Shown piece by piece: positions 17,188 to 26,328 of a stretch of 64,000 bases of DNA. Positions within the stretch are counted from its first letter, which is position 1. Each line of letters starts with the position of its first letter. The position numbers and the translations under genes are program-made. The stretch spans positions 186,001-250,000 of the forward strand of contig FXYJ02000005.1 in the NCBI GenBank assembly GCA_900184925.1, written 5' to 3'. Source of the stretch: Ruminococcaceae bacterium HV4-5-B5C. GTDB taxonomy: Bacteria; Bacillota; Clostridia; Oscillospirales; Acutalibacteraceae. The notes beneath the pieces are model-generated. The model was not told the origin of the DNA and did not search any database. It was given only the letters and a program-made list of their open reading frames with translations.

Positions 17188-18571
17188 TATGAATCCGAAA
17201 AAAACACCGATGCCGGAGCAGGAACCCTGTATCCGCAATAAGAACTTTGAAGAAGTCTCCCTCGGTTACACGGAGGATATGGCGAAAAGTGAAGCGGAGC
17301 GCTGCCTGCACTGCAAGAATCAGCCCTGTGTGAAGGGGTGCCCCGTGGGCGTGCATATCCCGGATTTTCTCAAAAAGATTACGGAAGGCGATTATGAGGG
17401 CGCTTACCACACCATTAAGCTGACGAATTCCCTGCCCGCTGTCTGCGGACGTGTCTGCCCGCAGGAAAGCCAGTGCGAGCACAACTGCGTGCGCGGCATT
17501 AAGGGAGAACCGGTCGGCATCGGACGCCTTGAGCGTTTTGCCGCGGACTGGCACATGAAGCACGGCAAGGATGAAGCGGAGAAAGTCACGCCGAACGGCC
17601 ACAGGGTCGCTGTTGTCGGAGCCGGCCCCGCGGGCCTGACCTGTGCGGGCGACCTCGCTGCACTCGGGTATTCCGTCACGGTATTTGAAGCGCTTCACGC
17701 CGCAGGCGGTGTGCTTATGTACGGCATTCCGCAGTTCCGTCTGCCAAAGGAGATTGTGCAGAAGGAGATCGACGCGCTGAAAGAGAAGGGCGTGAAGGTT
17801 GAAACCGACATGGTCATCGGAAAGGTGTTTTCCGTAGACGAGCTGTTCGAAAGCGGATTCGAAGCGATCTTCGTCGGTACCGGAGCAGGTCTGCCGAATT
17901 TTATGAATATCCCGGGCGAGGGGCTTGTAGGCGTGTATTCCGCCAACGAATTTCTGACCCGCGTCAACCTGATGAAAGCCTATAAACCGGAGTATGACAC
18001 CCCGATCATCCACCCGAAGAACGTAGCAGTTGTCGGCGGCGGCAATGTGGCGATGGACGCCGCGCGCACCGCGCTGCGTCTCGGCGCGGAGAATGTGCAC
18101 ATCGTTTACCGCCGTGCGGAAGAGCAGATGCCGGCCCGGCGTGAGGAAGTACATCATGCCAAAGAGGAAGGGGTCATTTTCGACCTCCTGTGCAATCCGC
18201 TGCAGATTCTCGGCGACGAAAACGGCCGGGTCGGCGGGATCGAGTGCATCCATATGGAACTCGGCGAAGCGGATGCTTCCGGCCGCAGAAGACCGGTGCC
18301 CGTGGAAGGCTCCAACTTTACAATCCCGGTAGACTGTGTGGTCATGGCAATCGGCAACTCGCCGAACCCGCTGATCCGTTCTACAACGGAAGGGCTCGAG
18401 GCAAACAGCCACGGCTGTATCGTCGTAAAAGACGACACGATGGAAACGACGCGCGAAGGTGTTTATGCCGCGGGCGACGCCGTCAGCGGAGCCGCTACGG
18501 TCATCCTCGCGATGGGCGGCGGCAAGGACGCTGCCCGTTCCATCGACAATTACATCCGTTCCAAAGAATAA
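17180..18571 (+). CDS. nfnB: NADPH:ferredoxin oxidoreductase subunit B / GltA-type flavoprotein
   Basis: The 463-aa protein has an N-terminal iron-sulfur domain (CLHCKNQPCVKGCPVGVHIPDF and later CGRVCPQESQCEHNCVRG) and two dinucleotide folds (AVVGAGPAGLTCAGDLA and AVVGGGNVAMDAAR), closing with GVYAAGDAVSGAATVI. This matches NfnB and the small subunit of glutamate synthase (GltD). The family start with KKTPMPEQEP is intact. Pairing with nfnA favours NfnB over glutamate synthase, since no large GltB subunit is present. A terminator follows. Confidence 0.9.
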   Translation: MPNMNPKKTPMPEQEPCIRNKNFEEVSLGYTEDMAKSEAERCLHCKNQPCVKGCPVGVHIPDFLKKITEGDYEGAYHTIKLTNSLPAVCGRVCPQESQCEHNCVRGIKGEPVGIGRLERFAADWHMKHGKDEAEKVTPNGHRVAVVGAGPAGLTCAGDLAALGYSVTVFEALHAAGGVLMYGIPQFRLPKEIVQKEIDALKEKGVKVETDMVIGKVFSVDELFESGFEAIFVGTGAGLPNFMNIPGEGLVGVYSANEFLTRVNLMKAYKPEYDTPIIHPKNVAVVGGGNVAMDAARTALRLGAENVHIVYRRAEEQMPARREEVHHAKEEGVIFDLLCNPLQILGDENGRVGGIECIHMELGEADASGRRRPVPVEGSNFTIPVDCVVMAIGNSPNPLIRSTTEGLEANSHGCIVVKDDTMETTREGVYAAGDAVSGAATVILAMGGGKDAARSIDNYIRSKE

Positions 18572-18587
18572 TCACCCCTGTTGTTTT

Positions 18588-18621
18588 CGCCGGAAGGTTT
18601 TCAGCCTTCCGGCGTTTTTTT
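18588..18621 (+). terminator. Rho-independent terminator of nfnAB
   Basis: A perfect 10-bp stem CGCCGGAAGG/CCTTCCGGCG with a 7-nt loop is followed by TTTTTTT. Confidence 0.92.
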
Positions 18622-18693
18622 GTCTTGTCCTGTTATCTTTTGCGCTGCGCGAACATATTCTTTTCAGAGAGACAGGTCCGGCAGGAGAAAAAG

Positions 18694-19197
18694 ATGCAGG
18701 AGGCAGATCTTATGCAGGAAACGAAATATCCGTACCGTGGCGGGGAAGATCCGCCTGCCTTTGACTATGACGAATATGAAGACGAGGAGCAGGAGCAGGA
18801 CGAAGACACGGAATACGAACCGGAAAAGCCCCGGGGAGGTCTCAGACTTCTGACCGCCGTCCAGGTGTTCGGAAGCATAGCCGTCCTTGTGGCGGCTCTG
18901 CTGCTCCGCACGTCCGGCGGCGATCTGTTTCAGAAGGTGCGCACATGGTACCTGTCAGCCGTGAACGATTCGATTATCGCCGACGAGCAGATCGGTCAGG
19001 CAAAGAAAACCGTCGTCGGTCTGTGGGACAACATTGCGGCGGCGAGACCGGAGTCCGCGCCTTCGCAGAGCGGCGCGTCTTCCAAGGCCGCTCCGGCGTC
19101 TTCGAAGGGCAGTGCTTCCGGCAGTCCGTCCGGCGCAGTGCAGCAGGTTGTCCCCTCTTCGGCTCCGGCTCCGGGAACGGGCAGCGTGTCTCCGTGA
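18694..19197 (+). CDS. Single-pass membrane protein, SpoIVFA-like position, no peptidase domain
   Basis: This 167-aa protein has an acidic N-terminal cytoplasmic part (residues about 20-45, many E and D), one TM helix (about 52-73) and an outer part ending in a low-complexity S/A/P/G tail. It overlaps the M50 protease gene by GTGA, as SpoIVFA does with SpoIVFB, and its helix is followed by FQKVRTWYLSAVND, similar to short clostridial SpoIVFA-like proteins. The M23 (LytM) domain of Bacillus SpoIVFA is absent. A role as inhibitor or anchor of the protease is inferred from position only. The start has AGGAG 6 nt upstream. Confidence 0.6.
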   Translation: MQEADLMQETKYPYRGGEDPPAFDYDEYEDEEQEQDEDTEYEPEKPRGGLRLLTAVQVFGSIAVLVAALLLRTSGGDLFQKVRTWYLSAVNDSIIADEQIGQAKKTVVGLWDNIAAARPESAPSQSGASSKAAPASSKGSASGSPSGAVQQVVPSSAPAPGTGSVSP

Positions 19198-19784
19198 CTT
19201 TCCGTGTCGGCAGCTGCCGTGTGGGGGTGGGCATACCGTTTCTCACGGTTGTGGCGCTGATGCTTGCGCTGGACCGCAGCGGAATGGCGTTTGCGGGGCT
19301 TGTCTGTGCGGCGGCACATGAGGCGGCGCATATCTTTGCCATGAGGGCTCTTGGGGAGCTTCCGGAGCAGATGCGTTTTACCGCCTTCGGCATCGATCTC
19401 GTGCGCGAAGAAAAGAGGCGGAGCTATTACCGCGACGCGCTTGTGTCGCTTGCGGGCCCGGCGGCGAATCTTGCGTGCGCCGGGTTTTGTCTCTGCCTTC
19501 CGGGCGGCAGGCAGAGCTTTTATTTTGCCGCCAGCCTTGTGCTGTTCGGTCTCAATATTCTTCCTGTCACTCCGCTCGACGGGGGTCAGGCGCTGCGCTC
19601 CGTCCTTTGTGCACGGATCGGGCAGGAAAAAGCAGAGCGGGTTGTGACGGCCGTTTCGTTTGTTACACTGGTTCCGCTTGCGGCTGCAGGTTTTTTCACT
19701 CTGCTCCGTACGCACTGGAATTTCACACTACTGCTTGTGGTGTGTTATCTGACGGCGCTTTTGCTCCTGAAACGTGAGCGCTGA
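19194..19784 (+). CDS. M50 site-2 protease, SpoIVFB type
   Basis: This intramembrane zinc metalloprotease of 196 aa has several TM helices. The zinc motif is HEAAH (HExxH) in AAAHEAAHIFAM and the second motif is ILPVTPLDGGQAL (NxxPxxxLDGG type). SpoIVFB cleaves pro-sigma-K in the mother cell; whether this protein does so or has another substrate is unknown. The start is GTG 19194, coupled to the upstream gene by the GTGA overlap; an open frame upstream is a shadow of that gene. A bidirectional terminator separates it from pyruvate kinase. Confidence 0.82.
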   Translation: MTFRVGSCRVGVGIPFLTVVALMLALDRSGMAFAGLVCAAAHEAAHIFAMRALGELPEQMRFTAFGIDLVREEKRRSYYRDALVSLAGPAANLACAGFCLCLPGGRQSFYFAASLVLFGLNILPVTPLDGGQALRSVLCARIGQEKAERVVTAVSFVTLVPLAAAGFFTLLRTHWNFTLLLVVCYLTALLLLKRER

Positions 19785-19829
19785 GGGCACGTTCCGGTAC
19801 CCGGTTGTAATCTCCTGGCCAGGTACAAA

Positions 19830-19861
19830 AAAGCGGCAGACCTCGAACGGCCTGCCGCTTT
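19830..19861. terminator. Bidirectional terminator between the M50 protease and pyruvate kinase genes
   Basis: The stem AAAGCGGCAG (19830-19839)/CTGCCGCTTT (19852-19861) is preceded by an A-run and ends in Ts, so it can serve both converging genes. Confidence 0.85.
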
Positions 19862-19878
19862 CTGATATGGCTGGATTT

Positions 19879-21642
19879 TTATGCGGGCAGGCCCGAACGG
19901 CATTCCGCACCGCTGTAGACAATGCCGCGCGCGCTGTCAACGGTAACGGTGGTACCGCTTTTCAGAATTCGCGTGGCGTTCTGTGCCCCGACGATCACGG
20001 GTTTGTCAAGGGCCATGCCGACGATGGCCGCGTGTGAGTTCATTCCCGCGCGCTCCGTAATGATGGCGGAAGCGGCCTTCAGGTAGGGGAGCAGTTCATT
20101 GCACGTCTCCGGCATGACCAGAACGTCCCCGTCAGAAAAAAGCTTTTCGACTTCCTTGCATGTTTTGCAGACACAGATGTTGCCGCACACGGAGCCTTTG
20201 GAGCCGCCGGTTCCGGTCACAAGTACGTTGCCCACAAGCTGGACTTTCAGCAGATTCGTCGTGCCGGACATGCCCAGCGGCGCACCCGCCGTGATGACAA
20301 CAAGATCGCCGTCGCGTACAAGACCGCGTTCTTTTGCTACGTCGACAACATGGTCAAACAGTTTGTCGGTGTTGTCCTGTTCCTCCACCATGATGGGGAC
20401 CACGCCCCATGAAAGATTCATCTGGCGGCGGACGGTCGGGTCCGTCGTGCCGCTGATGATCGGGCAGGACGGGCGATATTTGGAAATCATACGGGCTGTG
20501 CGCCCTGACTTCGTGACGGTCAGAATGGCGGTGGCGCCGAGGTCGTGCGCTGTTGTGCACGTTGCATGCGAGATCGCGGAGGTGACGTCGGGCTGGAAGG
20601 CGATTTCACGCTTGCGGAAACGCCCAAAGTAGTCGATGTCGCTTTCCGTGCGCTCCGCAATCTTTGCCATGGTCTTGACGGCCTGCACCGGGTATGCGCC
20701 CGCCGCCGTCTCACCGGAGAGCATGATGGCACTCGTCCCGTCATAAATCGCGTTGGCAACGTCGGTCGTTTCCGCACGCGTCGGGCGCGGGTTCTTGATC
20801 ATGGAGTCCAGCATCTGTGTGGCGGTGATGACCTGTCTGCCGGCGTTGGAGACTTTGCTGATGATCTTTTTCTGAATGATCGGGATTTCTTCGAATGGTA
20901 TTTCAACGCCGAGGTCCCCGCGCGCGACCATCACGCCGTCGGAAACGCGGATGATTTCGTCGATGTTCTTCACGCCGTCGGAGTTCTCGATTTTTGCGAT
21001 GATGCGGATTTTATGGCAGTCGAGCTTTTCCAGCTCGCTGCGCAGGTCGATAATGTCCTGCGCACTGCGGGTGAAGGATGCCGCAATGAAGTCGAAATCC
21101 TCGCGTACGGCAAAGGCGATGTCCTGCCTGTCCTTTTCACTGATGAACGGGAGCGAAAGGCGCATGCCGGGCACGTTGATGCTTTTGTGCGAAGAGACCT
21201 CGCCGCCGTTCATCACGGTGCAGAGGATATCGGTGCCGTTTGTGGAGTCGACCTTGAGCTCGATGAGTCCGTCGTCGATGAGAATTCTCGCGCCGGAAGT
21301 GACTTCGGCCGGAAGATGCTCAAAGGAAACGGTGCAGATTTTCTCCGTGCCCGGAACAGTGCGGGACGTTACGGTAAACGGGTCTCCCTGCCGGAGCATA
21401 ACGGGCTTTTCAAATTCCCCCGTGCGGATTTCAGGTCCTTTCGTATCGAGCAGCAGGGCGACTGGGCGGTCAAGTTCCTCGCGCAGCTTTTTGACTGCGT
21501 CCGCGTAACCTTTCTGCTGTTCGTGCGTGCCGTGTGAAAAATTCAGCCGTGCCACGTCCATTCCGCTCAGTATTAACTGGCGCAGAATGTTTTCATCTTC
21601 CGTTGCAGGACCGAGAGTACAGACAATTTTTGTTTTTCTCAT
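19879..21642 (-). CDS. pyk: Pyruvate kinase with C-terminal PEP-utilising domain
   Basis: This 587-aa glycolytic enzyme converts PEP and ADP to pyruvate and ATP. Seen motifs include the N-terminal KIVCTLGPA, RLNFSHG, DTKGPEIR, the active-site lysine region RIIAKIENSDG and MVARGDLGVEI. The last about 110 residues (from VCGNICVCKTC to GIVYSG) form an extra PEP-utilising mobile domain with TERAGMNSHAAIVG, as in Bacillus-type enzymes. ATG 21642 (MRKTKIVCTLG) is the family start; a 16-codon upstream extension lacks support. It is transcribed alone on the minus strand. Confidence 0.95.
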   Translation of the reverse strand: MRKTKIVCTLGPATEDENILRQLILSGMDVARLNFSHGTHEQQKGYADAVKKLREELDRPVALLLDTKGPEIRTGEFEKPVMLRQGDPFTVTSRTVPGTEKICTVSFEHLPAEVTSGARILIDDGLIELKVDSTNGTDILCTVMNGGEVSSHKSINVPGMRLSLPFISEKDRQDIAFAVREDFDFIAASFTRSAQDIIDLRSELEKLDCHKIRIIAKIENSDGVKNIDEIIRVSDGVMVARGDLGVEIPFEEIPIIQKKIISKVSNAGRQVITATQMLDSMIKNPRPTRAETTDVANAIYDGTSAIMLSGETAAGAYPVQAVKTMAKIAERTESDIDYFGRFRKREIAFQPDVTSAISHATCTTAHDLGATAILTVTKSGRTARMISKYRPSCPIISGTTDPTVRRQMNLSWGVVPIMVEEQDNTDKLFDHVVDVAKERGLVRDGDLVVITAGAPLGMSGTTNLLKVQLVGNVLVTGTGGSKGSVCGNICVCKTCKEVEKLFSDGDVLVMPETCNELLPYLKAASAIITERAGMNSHAAIVGMALDKPVIVGAQNATRILKSGTTVTVDSARGIVYSGAECRSGLPA

Positions 21643-21805
21643 AATGATCAGCCTCGCTTCCTGATGCAATGTATCAATTGACGGTTCCAATCCATTTGGT
21701 TCTCTGCAGATAAAAATTTACCTCAGTATACATGATACTCTCCGCCGGGCGGCAAATCAAATCAAAAAATGAATCTTGTGGGAATTATTGAAAAGTTTCG
21801 GAGTG

Positions 21806-21834
21806 TTGCATTCATTTCAGATAAGTTATACAAT
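21806..21834 (+). promoter_or_regulatory. Promoter of the VanY-like gene
   Basis: The -35 is TTGCAT (21806-21811), the spacer 17 bp and the -10 TACAAT (21829-21834), 55 bp before the GTG start. Confidence 0.7.
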
Positions 21835-21888
21835 ATGGAAAAGTCGATTTTTAGAAGCAGGACCTTTTTCCTGGGAGGAAAGGCATCC

Positions 21889-22707
21889 GTGTACATAAAA
21901 CATGAAAAAATCATCAAGGGCCGCGGGGACTGGCGCAAGCGGAACGAAGTGAAAAAACTGCACATCGTCATGACGGTTGTCGCAGTGTTTCTCTGTGTTT
22001 CTATTGCCGCCGGTGTTGTTCTTGCCCTGCTGAAAGTCAAAAAATCCGTTCCTTCGGGAAGCCACACCGGTACGGTGTCGTCTCTTTCGGCTTCCGAAAC
22101 CGGGAGCCTTCCCGTTTATGACGATTCACTTAACCTGATGCTTGCCGACGTTTCCACAAAAATTCCGGACAGCTACCGGCCCACGCTGACCGGATTCGGC
22201 TCCGTTCAGGTTGACGCAAGGATTGTTCCGGCCCTCGAAAAGCTGACGGACGCTGCGAAAGCCGCCGGTTGCCCGCTCGGCCTGAAATCCGGTTATGTGG
22301 ATGTCGAGACGCAGGAAAAGAATTATCAGGCGGAGGTAAAGCGTCTGATGACACAGGAGAAGCTTTCTCAGATCCGTGCGGAAGACAGAGCTGAATCCAC
22401 CGTGGGTCGGGGAGGATATGCCGACTGTCAGACAGGGCTTTCGGTTTGCTTCTCGGCGCAGGGGGAAGAAAGCGGAAAAGCGTTCGGCGCCACGGCTCAG
22501 TATCGCTGGCTTCAGCGGTATGCCGCAGACTACGGATTTATTCTGCGCTATCCGGACGACCCTTCCGCCTCCGACGGGATCAGCAGCAAGACGCGGCACA
22601 TTTCCGATCCTTCCTGTTTCCGGTATGTCGGGTACGAAAATGCAATCAAGATGAGGGAGTACTCGATGAGCCTCGAAGAATACGTCGGATATCTTGCCAA
22701 CAGGTGA
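21889..22707 (+). CDS. VanY-like D,D-carboxypeptidase family protein with Cys in place of all zinc ligands
   Basis: This is a 272-aa membrane-anchored protein (TM about 25-48) with an M15B/VanY-type domain. The fold signature is clear: SGYVDVETQ, GGYADCQTGLSVCFSA, WLQRYAADYGFILRYP and DPSCFRYVGYENA. Compared with the family motifs (SGYRSxxTQ, SEHQTGLAxD, YEPWHxRYVG), the zinc ligands His, Asp and His are Cys180, Cys187 and Cys243, the catalytic Glu is Asp240, and the substrate Arg is Val. It is therefore probably not a normal carboxypeptidase; a Cys3 metal site or a non-catalytic peptidoglycan-binding role are possible. GTG 21889 has GGGAGGAAAG upstream. It has its own promoter. Confidence 0.75.
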   Translation: MYIKHEKIIKGRGDWRKRNEVKKLHIVMTVVAVFLCVSIAAGVVLALLKVKKSVPSGSHTGTVSSLSASETGSLPVYDDSLNLMLADVSTKIPDSYRPTLTGFGSVQVDARIVPALEKLTDAAKAAGCPLGLKSGYVDVETQEKNYQAEVKRLMTQEKLSQIRAEDRAESTVGRGGYADCQTGLSVCFSAQGEESGKAFGATAQYRWLQRYAADYGFILRYPDDPSASDGISSKTRHISDPSCFRYVGYENAIKMREYSMSLEEYVGYLANR

Positions 22708-22845
22708 AAAAACCTGTTTTCCGTTTATTCCCTGAGGCAATCACAGCTTTGCAGAAAATGATAGAATATGATTTCGGCCTAGGATTTTTATTAGTTTACT
22801 TAGGAAAAGAGATGCCATACGCGTTCCTCAGAAATTGAAAACCCG

Positions 22846-24171
22846 ATGTTTACCCGCCGGCAGCTGTCAAGATTGATCATACCGCTTGTCGGGGAGCAGT
22901 TTTTGGCAGTCGCAATCGGTCTTTCCGACACGATCATGGTCGCAAACGTAGGGGAAGCAGCCGTTTCCGGCATTTCCATCGTCGACTCCATCAATGTTCT
23001 TCTGATTCAGATTTTCACGGCGCTTGCTACGGGCGGCGCGGTGGTGGCCGCGCAGTATATCGGCAGCGGGAACCGGAAGGCCGCCTGCGGCGCGGCAAAG
23101 CAGCTCCTTTATGTCATCACGTTCCTCGCGAGCGCGATCATGGCGGTCTGCCTGATTTTTCACACGTCCGTCATCCGCCTCATCTACGGAGACCTCGACC
23201 CCGAGGTCATGAGGAACGCGGAAGCCTATTTCCGTTTTACCGCGATGTCTTACCCGTTTCTGGCGGTTTACAACGCGGGCGCGGCGCTGTTCCGCGCCAT
23301 GGGCAACAGTAAAATTTCCATGCTTGTCTCGCTGATTGACAATATTGTGCACATCGGCACCGATGCCGTCCTGATTTACGGCTGCGGCTGGGGGGCCGCG
23401 GGTGCCGGCATCGCGACGCTTTTTGCCCGCGCTCTTGCGGCCGTCGCCATGTTCCTCCTTATCTGCCGGCCGGTGAACCAGATCTTCATCGACCACCCGT
23501 TCCGGTTTACCTTTCAGCCCGGCATGGTTCGCAGAATTCTCAATATCGGCGTGCCGAACGGCCTTGAGAACGGGATGTTTCAGATCGGCAGGCTGATTGT
23601 CCAGCGCGTCGTCACTTCGTTTGGAACTTCGGCCATTGCGGCCAACGCCGTGGCAGGCAGCATTTCAAATATCTCCAATATCCCGGGGAACGCGGTGGGC
23701 CTTGCGCTGATCACGGTCGTCGGTCAGTGCATCGGAGCTGGGGATTACAAACAGTCGTCTTATTATACGAAGAAACTGATGCGCACCGCCTACCTCCTGA
23801 TGGGTACACTGAATCTGCTTCTGTTTGCGGTGGCCGGTCCGGTGGTAAGCATTTATAATCTGGATCAGTCTGCGGCATCGAGCGCGGTTCAGATTCTGTG
23901 GGTCTTCGCTCTGTGCAACGCCACAATCTGGATTCCTTCGTTTGCGCTTCCCAATGCGCTGCGGGCCGCGGGTGATGTGAAATTCACCATGCTGACTTCC
24001 ACGCTCTCCATGTGGGTGTTCCGCATCGGGTTCTGCTTTATCCTTACGGGTCCGTTTCATCTCGGCGTTCTTGGCGTCTGGTACGCCATGTATATCGACT
24101 GGACCGTGCGCGCAATTGTTTTCATTTTGCGCTACCGCAGCGGAAAATGGAAATTGAAAAAGGTTATCTAA
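22846..24171 (+). CDS. MATE family efflux transporter
   Basis: This 441-aa integral membrane protein has about 12 hydrophobic segments in two related halves. Motifs typical of the NorM/DinF MATE family are present: FLAVAIGLSDTIMVANVGEAAVSGISI near the N-terminus and VGQCIGAGDYKQSSYYTKK in the second half. These proteins export cationic drugs or metabolites by Na+ or H+ antiport. The start ATG 22846 has only a weak ribosome binding site, but the frame and family length support it. Confidence 0.9.
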   Translation: MFTRRQLSRLIIPLVGEQFLAVAIGLSDTIMVANVGEAAVSGISIVDSINVLLIQIFTALATGGAVVAAQYIGSGNRKAACGAAKQLLYVITFLASAIMAVCLIFHTSVIRLIYGDLDPEVMRNAEAYFRFTAMSYPFLAVYNAGAALFRAMGNSKISMLVSLIDNIVHIGTDAVLIYGCGWGAAGAGIATLFARALAAVAMFLLICRPVNQIFIDHPFRFTFQPGMVRRILNIGVPNGLENGMFQIGRLIVQRVVTSFGTSAIAANAVAGSISNISNIPGNAVGLALITVVGQCIGAGDYKQSSYYTKKLMRTAYLLMGTLNLLLFAVAGPVVSIYNLDQSAASSAVQILWVFALCNATIWIPSFALPNALRAAGDVKFTMLTSTLSMWVFRIGFCFILTGPFHLGVLGVWYAMYIDWTVRAIVFILRYRSGKWKLKKVI

Positions 24172-24217
24172 GCGCTCCCGGTTTTTTGGCAAACGGGAGA
24201 GCCAAAGGAAAAACTGC

Positions 24218-24246
24218 TTGCATTCCTAAAAGGTTTATGATATAAT
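24218..24246 (+). promoter_or_regulatory. Promoter of rpmE
   Basis: The -35 is TTGCAT (24218-24223), the spacer 17 bp and the -10 a perfect TATAAT (24241-24246). Confidence 0.85.
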
Positions 24247-24286
24247 TCCACTGTTATGTTGCAGTTCGGATAAAGAGGTGACAGAG

Positions 24287-24490
24287 TTGAAAGAGAAAAT
24301 TCATCCGCAGTACAAGGACACAACCATCACATGCGCCTGCGGCAACGTGATTCATACAAGATCCACGAAATCGGATATTCACGTGGAAATCTGCTCTAAA
24401 TGCCACCCGTTCTTTACGGGCAAGCAGAAGCTGATTGATACGAGCGGCCGCGTCGATATGTTCAAGAGACGCTACGGGCTCGACAAGTGA
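24287..24490 (+). CDS. rpmE: 50S ribosomal protein L31
   Basis: This 67-aa ribosomal protein shows the L31 pattern [19 protein letters not shown], then [17 protein letters not shown] and FKRRYG. The CxC and CxxC cysteines mark the zinc-binding (C+) form. The start was set at TTG 24287, 6 nt after AGAGGTG; the GTG at 24278 would bury the ribosome binding site in the gene. It has its own promoter and terminator. Confidence 0.95.
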   Translation: MKEKIHPQYKDTTITCACGNVIHTRSTKSDIHVEICSKCHPFFTGKQKLIDTSGRVDMFKRRYGLDK

Positions 24491-24516
24491 TCTGAGGAAC
24501 GCATCTGCACAGTGAG

Positions 24517-24549
24517 GGCGGCGCTTTTGTAAAGCGCCGCCTGTTTTTT
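24517..24549 (+). terminator. Terminator of rpmE
   Basis: An 11-bp GC-rich stem GGCGGCGCTTT/AAAGCGCCGCC with a TGT loop is followed by TGTTTTTT. Confidence 0.93.
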
Positions 24550-24562
24550 CCCGGGAGAAGAC

Positions 24563-25189
24563 ATGGAAGAATACAAAACGGTATCAGGGGAAGCGGAAGC
24601 GGAATTCACGGAACGCCGCTCCCGCTTTATCGGTCGGGCAAAGCCGGTTCATACGGAAGAAGAAGCCGCGGAGTTTCTTCAGGCTGTACGGTCGGCCGGG
24701 CGCGAGGCAACGCATCACGTTTATGCATATGTGTTGCGGGAGGGCCACGCGCAGCGGTATTCCGACGACGGCGAGCCTCAGGGAACGGCGGGCGTCCCCG
24801 TTCTTGATGTTTTGCTCAAGTCCGGAGTGACGGACACCGCCGTAGTGGTTACGCGCTATTTCGGCGGAATCCTGCTCGGGGCGGGCGGCCTTGTCCGCGC
24901 TTATTCACACGGGGCGTCGATTGCACTCGAAGCCGCCCGTGTCGTCACTATGGCTCCGTGCTTTGAGGCGAGTCTGACCTGCGACTATGCAAGCTACGGG
25001 AAAATCCCTCCGCTTGTGGCTGCACAGGGCGGCACGGTGGACGGCGCGGATTTCACCGACCGGGTAACGGTTCGGTTTCATCTGCCGTGCGGGGAGGCGG
25101 AGCCGTTTGGGGCAGCTTTGGCCGACGCGACCTGCGGCGCATGTGTCGCAGATTTCGGCCCCAAAAAATTTTATCCCGTTTTTCCTTAG
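24563..25189 (+). CDS. YigZ/IMPACT family protein
   Basis: This 208-aa protein has the UPF0029/IMPACT N-terminal signature: FTERRSRFIGRAKPV, AREATHHVYAYVL, YSDDGEPQGTAG and TAVVVTRYFGGILLGAGGLVRAY, plus a DUF1949-like C-terminus. The bacterial role is unclear; the family is linked to translation or nucleotide-related functions. An ATG with GGGAGAAG upstream sits just after the rpmE terminator. Confidence 0.9.
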   Translation: MEEYKTVSGEAEAEFTERRSRFIGRAKPVHTEEEAAEFLQAVRSAGREATHHVYAYVLREGHAQRYSDDGEPQGTAGVPVLDVLLKSGVTDTAVVVTRYFGGILLGAGGLVRAYSHGASIALEAARVVTMAPCFEASLTCDYASYGKIPPLVAAQGGTVDGADFTDRVTVRFHLPCGEAEPFGAALADATCGACVADFGPKKFYPVFP

Positions 25190-25287
25190 TTTTTTTCGCG
25201 CGAAGGAAGGGAAAATGCGTCCCTCCTGCGTATATTACTGATGGAAAACCGGAAGAAACGAAGAAAACGCGTGAAGGAGGGCTGCCC

Positions 25288-26283
25288 GTGACCGTCCGGG
25301 AACGCACGGAAGAACTGGAACAGCAGATTCTTGCCCCATGTGCGTCGCTTTCCAGGAACACACGAGGCCGAGAAACGCAGGAAGAACCCTGTACTCTCCG
25401 CACCGAGTACCAGCGCGACAGGGACAGAATCATCCACTGCAAGACGTTCCGCAGGCTCAAGCATAAAACGCAGGTCTTTCTTTCACCCGAAGGCGACCAT
25501 TACCGCACGCGGCTGACCCATACGCTGGAGGTTGCCCAGATCGCCCGCACTGTCGCGAGGGCGCTTCTGCTCAACGAGGACCTCACCGAGGCGATTTCCC
25601 TCGGGCACGACCTCGGCCACACGCCGTTCGGCCATGCCGGGGAACGCGCGCTCAACGAGATTTTTCCCGGAGGGTTCCGCCATTACGAGCAGAGTGTGCG
25701 CGTTGTGGAAAAGCTGGAGAAAGACGGCAGGGGCCTAAACCTGACCTGGGAGGTTCGCGACGGGATTCTCTGCCACACGACCGGGCAGGAAGCCAGCACG
25801 CCGGAAGGCCGCATCGTACGCCTCGCAGACCGCATTGCGTACCTGAACCACGATATTGACGATGCGGAGCGCGCCGGAGTCATGTGTGAAAGCGACATTC
25901 CACACAGCATCACGGACGTGCTCGGCGAAACGAAATCAAAGCGTATCGACACACTTGTTCATTCGGTCGTGGAGAACAGTGAGAACGGGCGCATCGCCAT
26001 GAGCGCGGAAGTGGAAGCCGCCTTCGCGGAACTCGCGTCGTTTATGACTGCAAATGTTTACTCGAACCCATACGCAAAGTCGGAGGAAAAGAAGGTTCCG
26101 CGCCTGATTGGGGCGCTCTACGATTTTCTGACGAAGCCCGGCGCTCTGCCGGAGGACATGCTCCTCATTGCGGAACGCGACGGCGCTGAGCGCGCTGCCT
26201 GTGATTTTATTGCCGGGATGACGGACCATTATGCAGTTGAACTGTTTGAAAAGATCTATGTTCCGAAGTCGTGGAAGCTGTAG
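25288..26283 (+). CDS. dgt: dGTP triphosphohydrolase-like HD-domain protein
   Basis: This 331-aa protein of the Dgt family hydrolyses dGTP or other dNTPs to the nucleoside and triphosphate. The HD metal ligands are visible in THTLEVAQIA, the LGHDLGHTPFGHAGE block and AYLNHDIDDA. The N-terminal RTEYQRDRDRIIHCKTFRRLKHKTQVF is the family hallmark. GTG 25288 is preceded by GGAGGGCTGCCC; a longer frame starting at 25087 runs through the end of the yigZ-like gene and is not favoured. It lies 45 bp upstream of dnaG in the dgt-dnaG-rpoD order common in Clostridia. Confidence 0.92.
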   Translation: MTVRERTEELEQQILAPCASLSRNTRGRETQEEPCTLRTEYQRDRDRIIHCKTFRRLKHKTQVFLSPEGDHYRTRLTHTLEVAQIARTVARALLLNEDLTEAISLGHDLGHTPFGHAGERALNEIFPGGFRHYEQSVRVVEKLEKDGRGLNLTWEVRDGILCHTTGQEASTPEGRIVRLADRIAYLNHDIDDAERAGVMCESDIPHSITDVLGETKSKRIDTLVHSVVENSENGRIAMSAEVEAAFAELASFMTANVYSNPYAKSEEKKVPRLIGALYDFLTKPGALPEDMLLIAERDGAERAACDFIAGMTDHYAVELFEKIYVPKSWKL

Positions 26284-26328
26284 CGCCGCCTTCCGCGGTT
26301 TCAAACGGGCGGGGAAGGAGAGAAAGCC

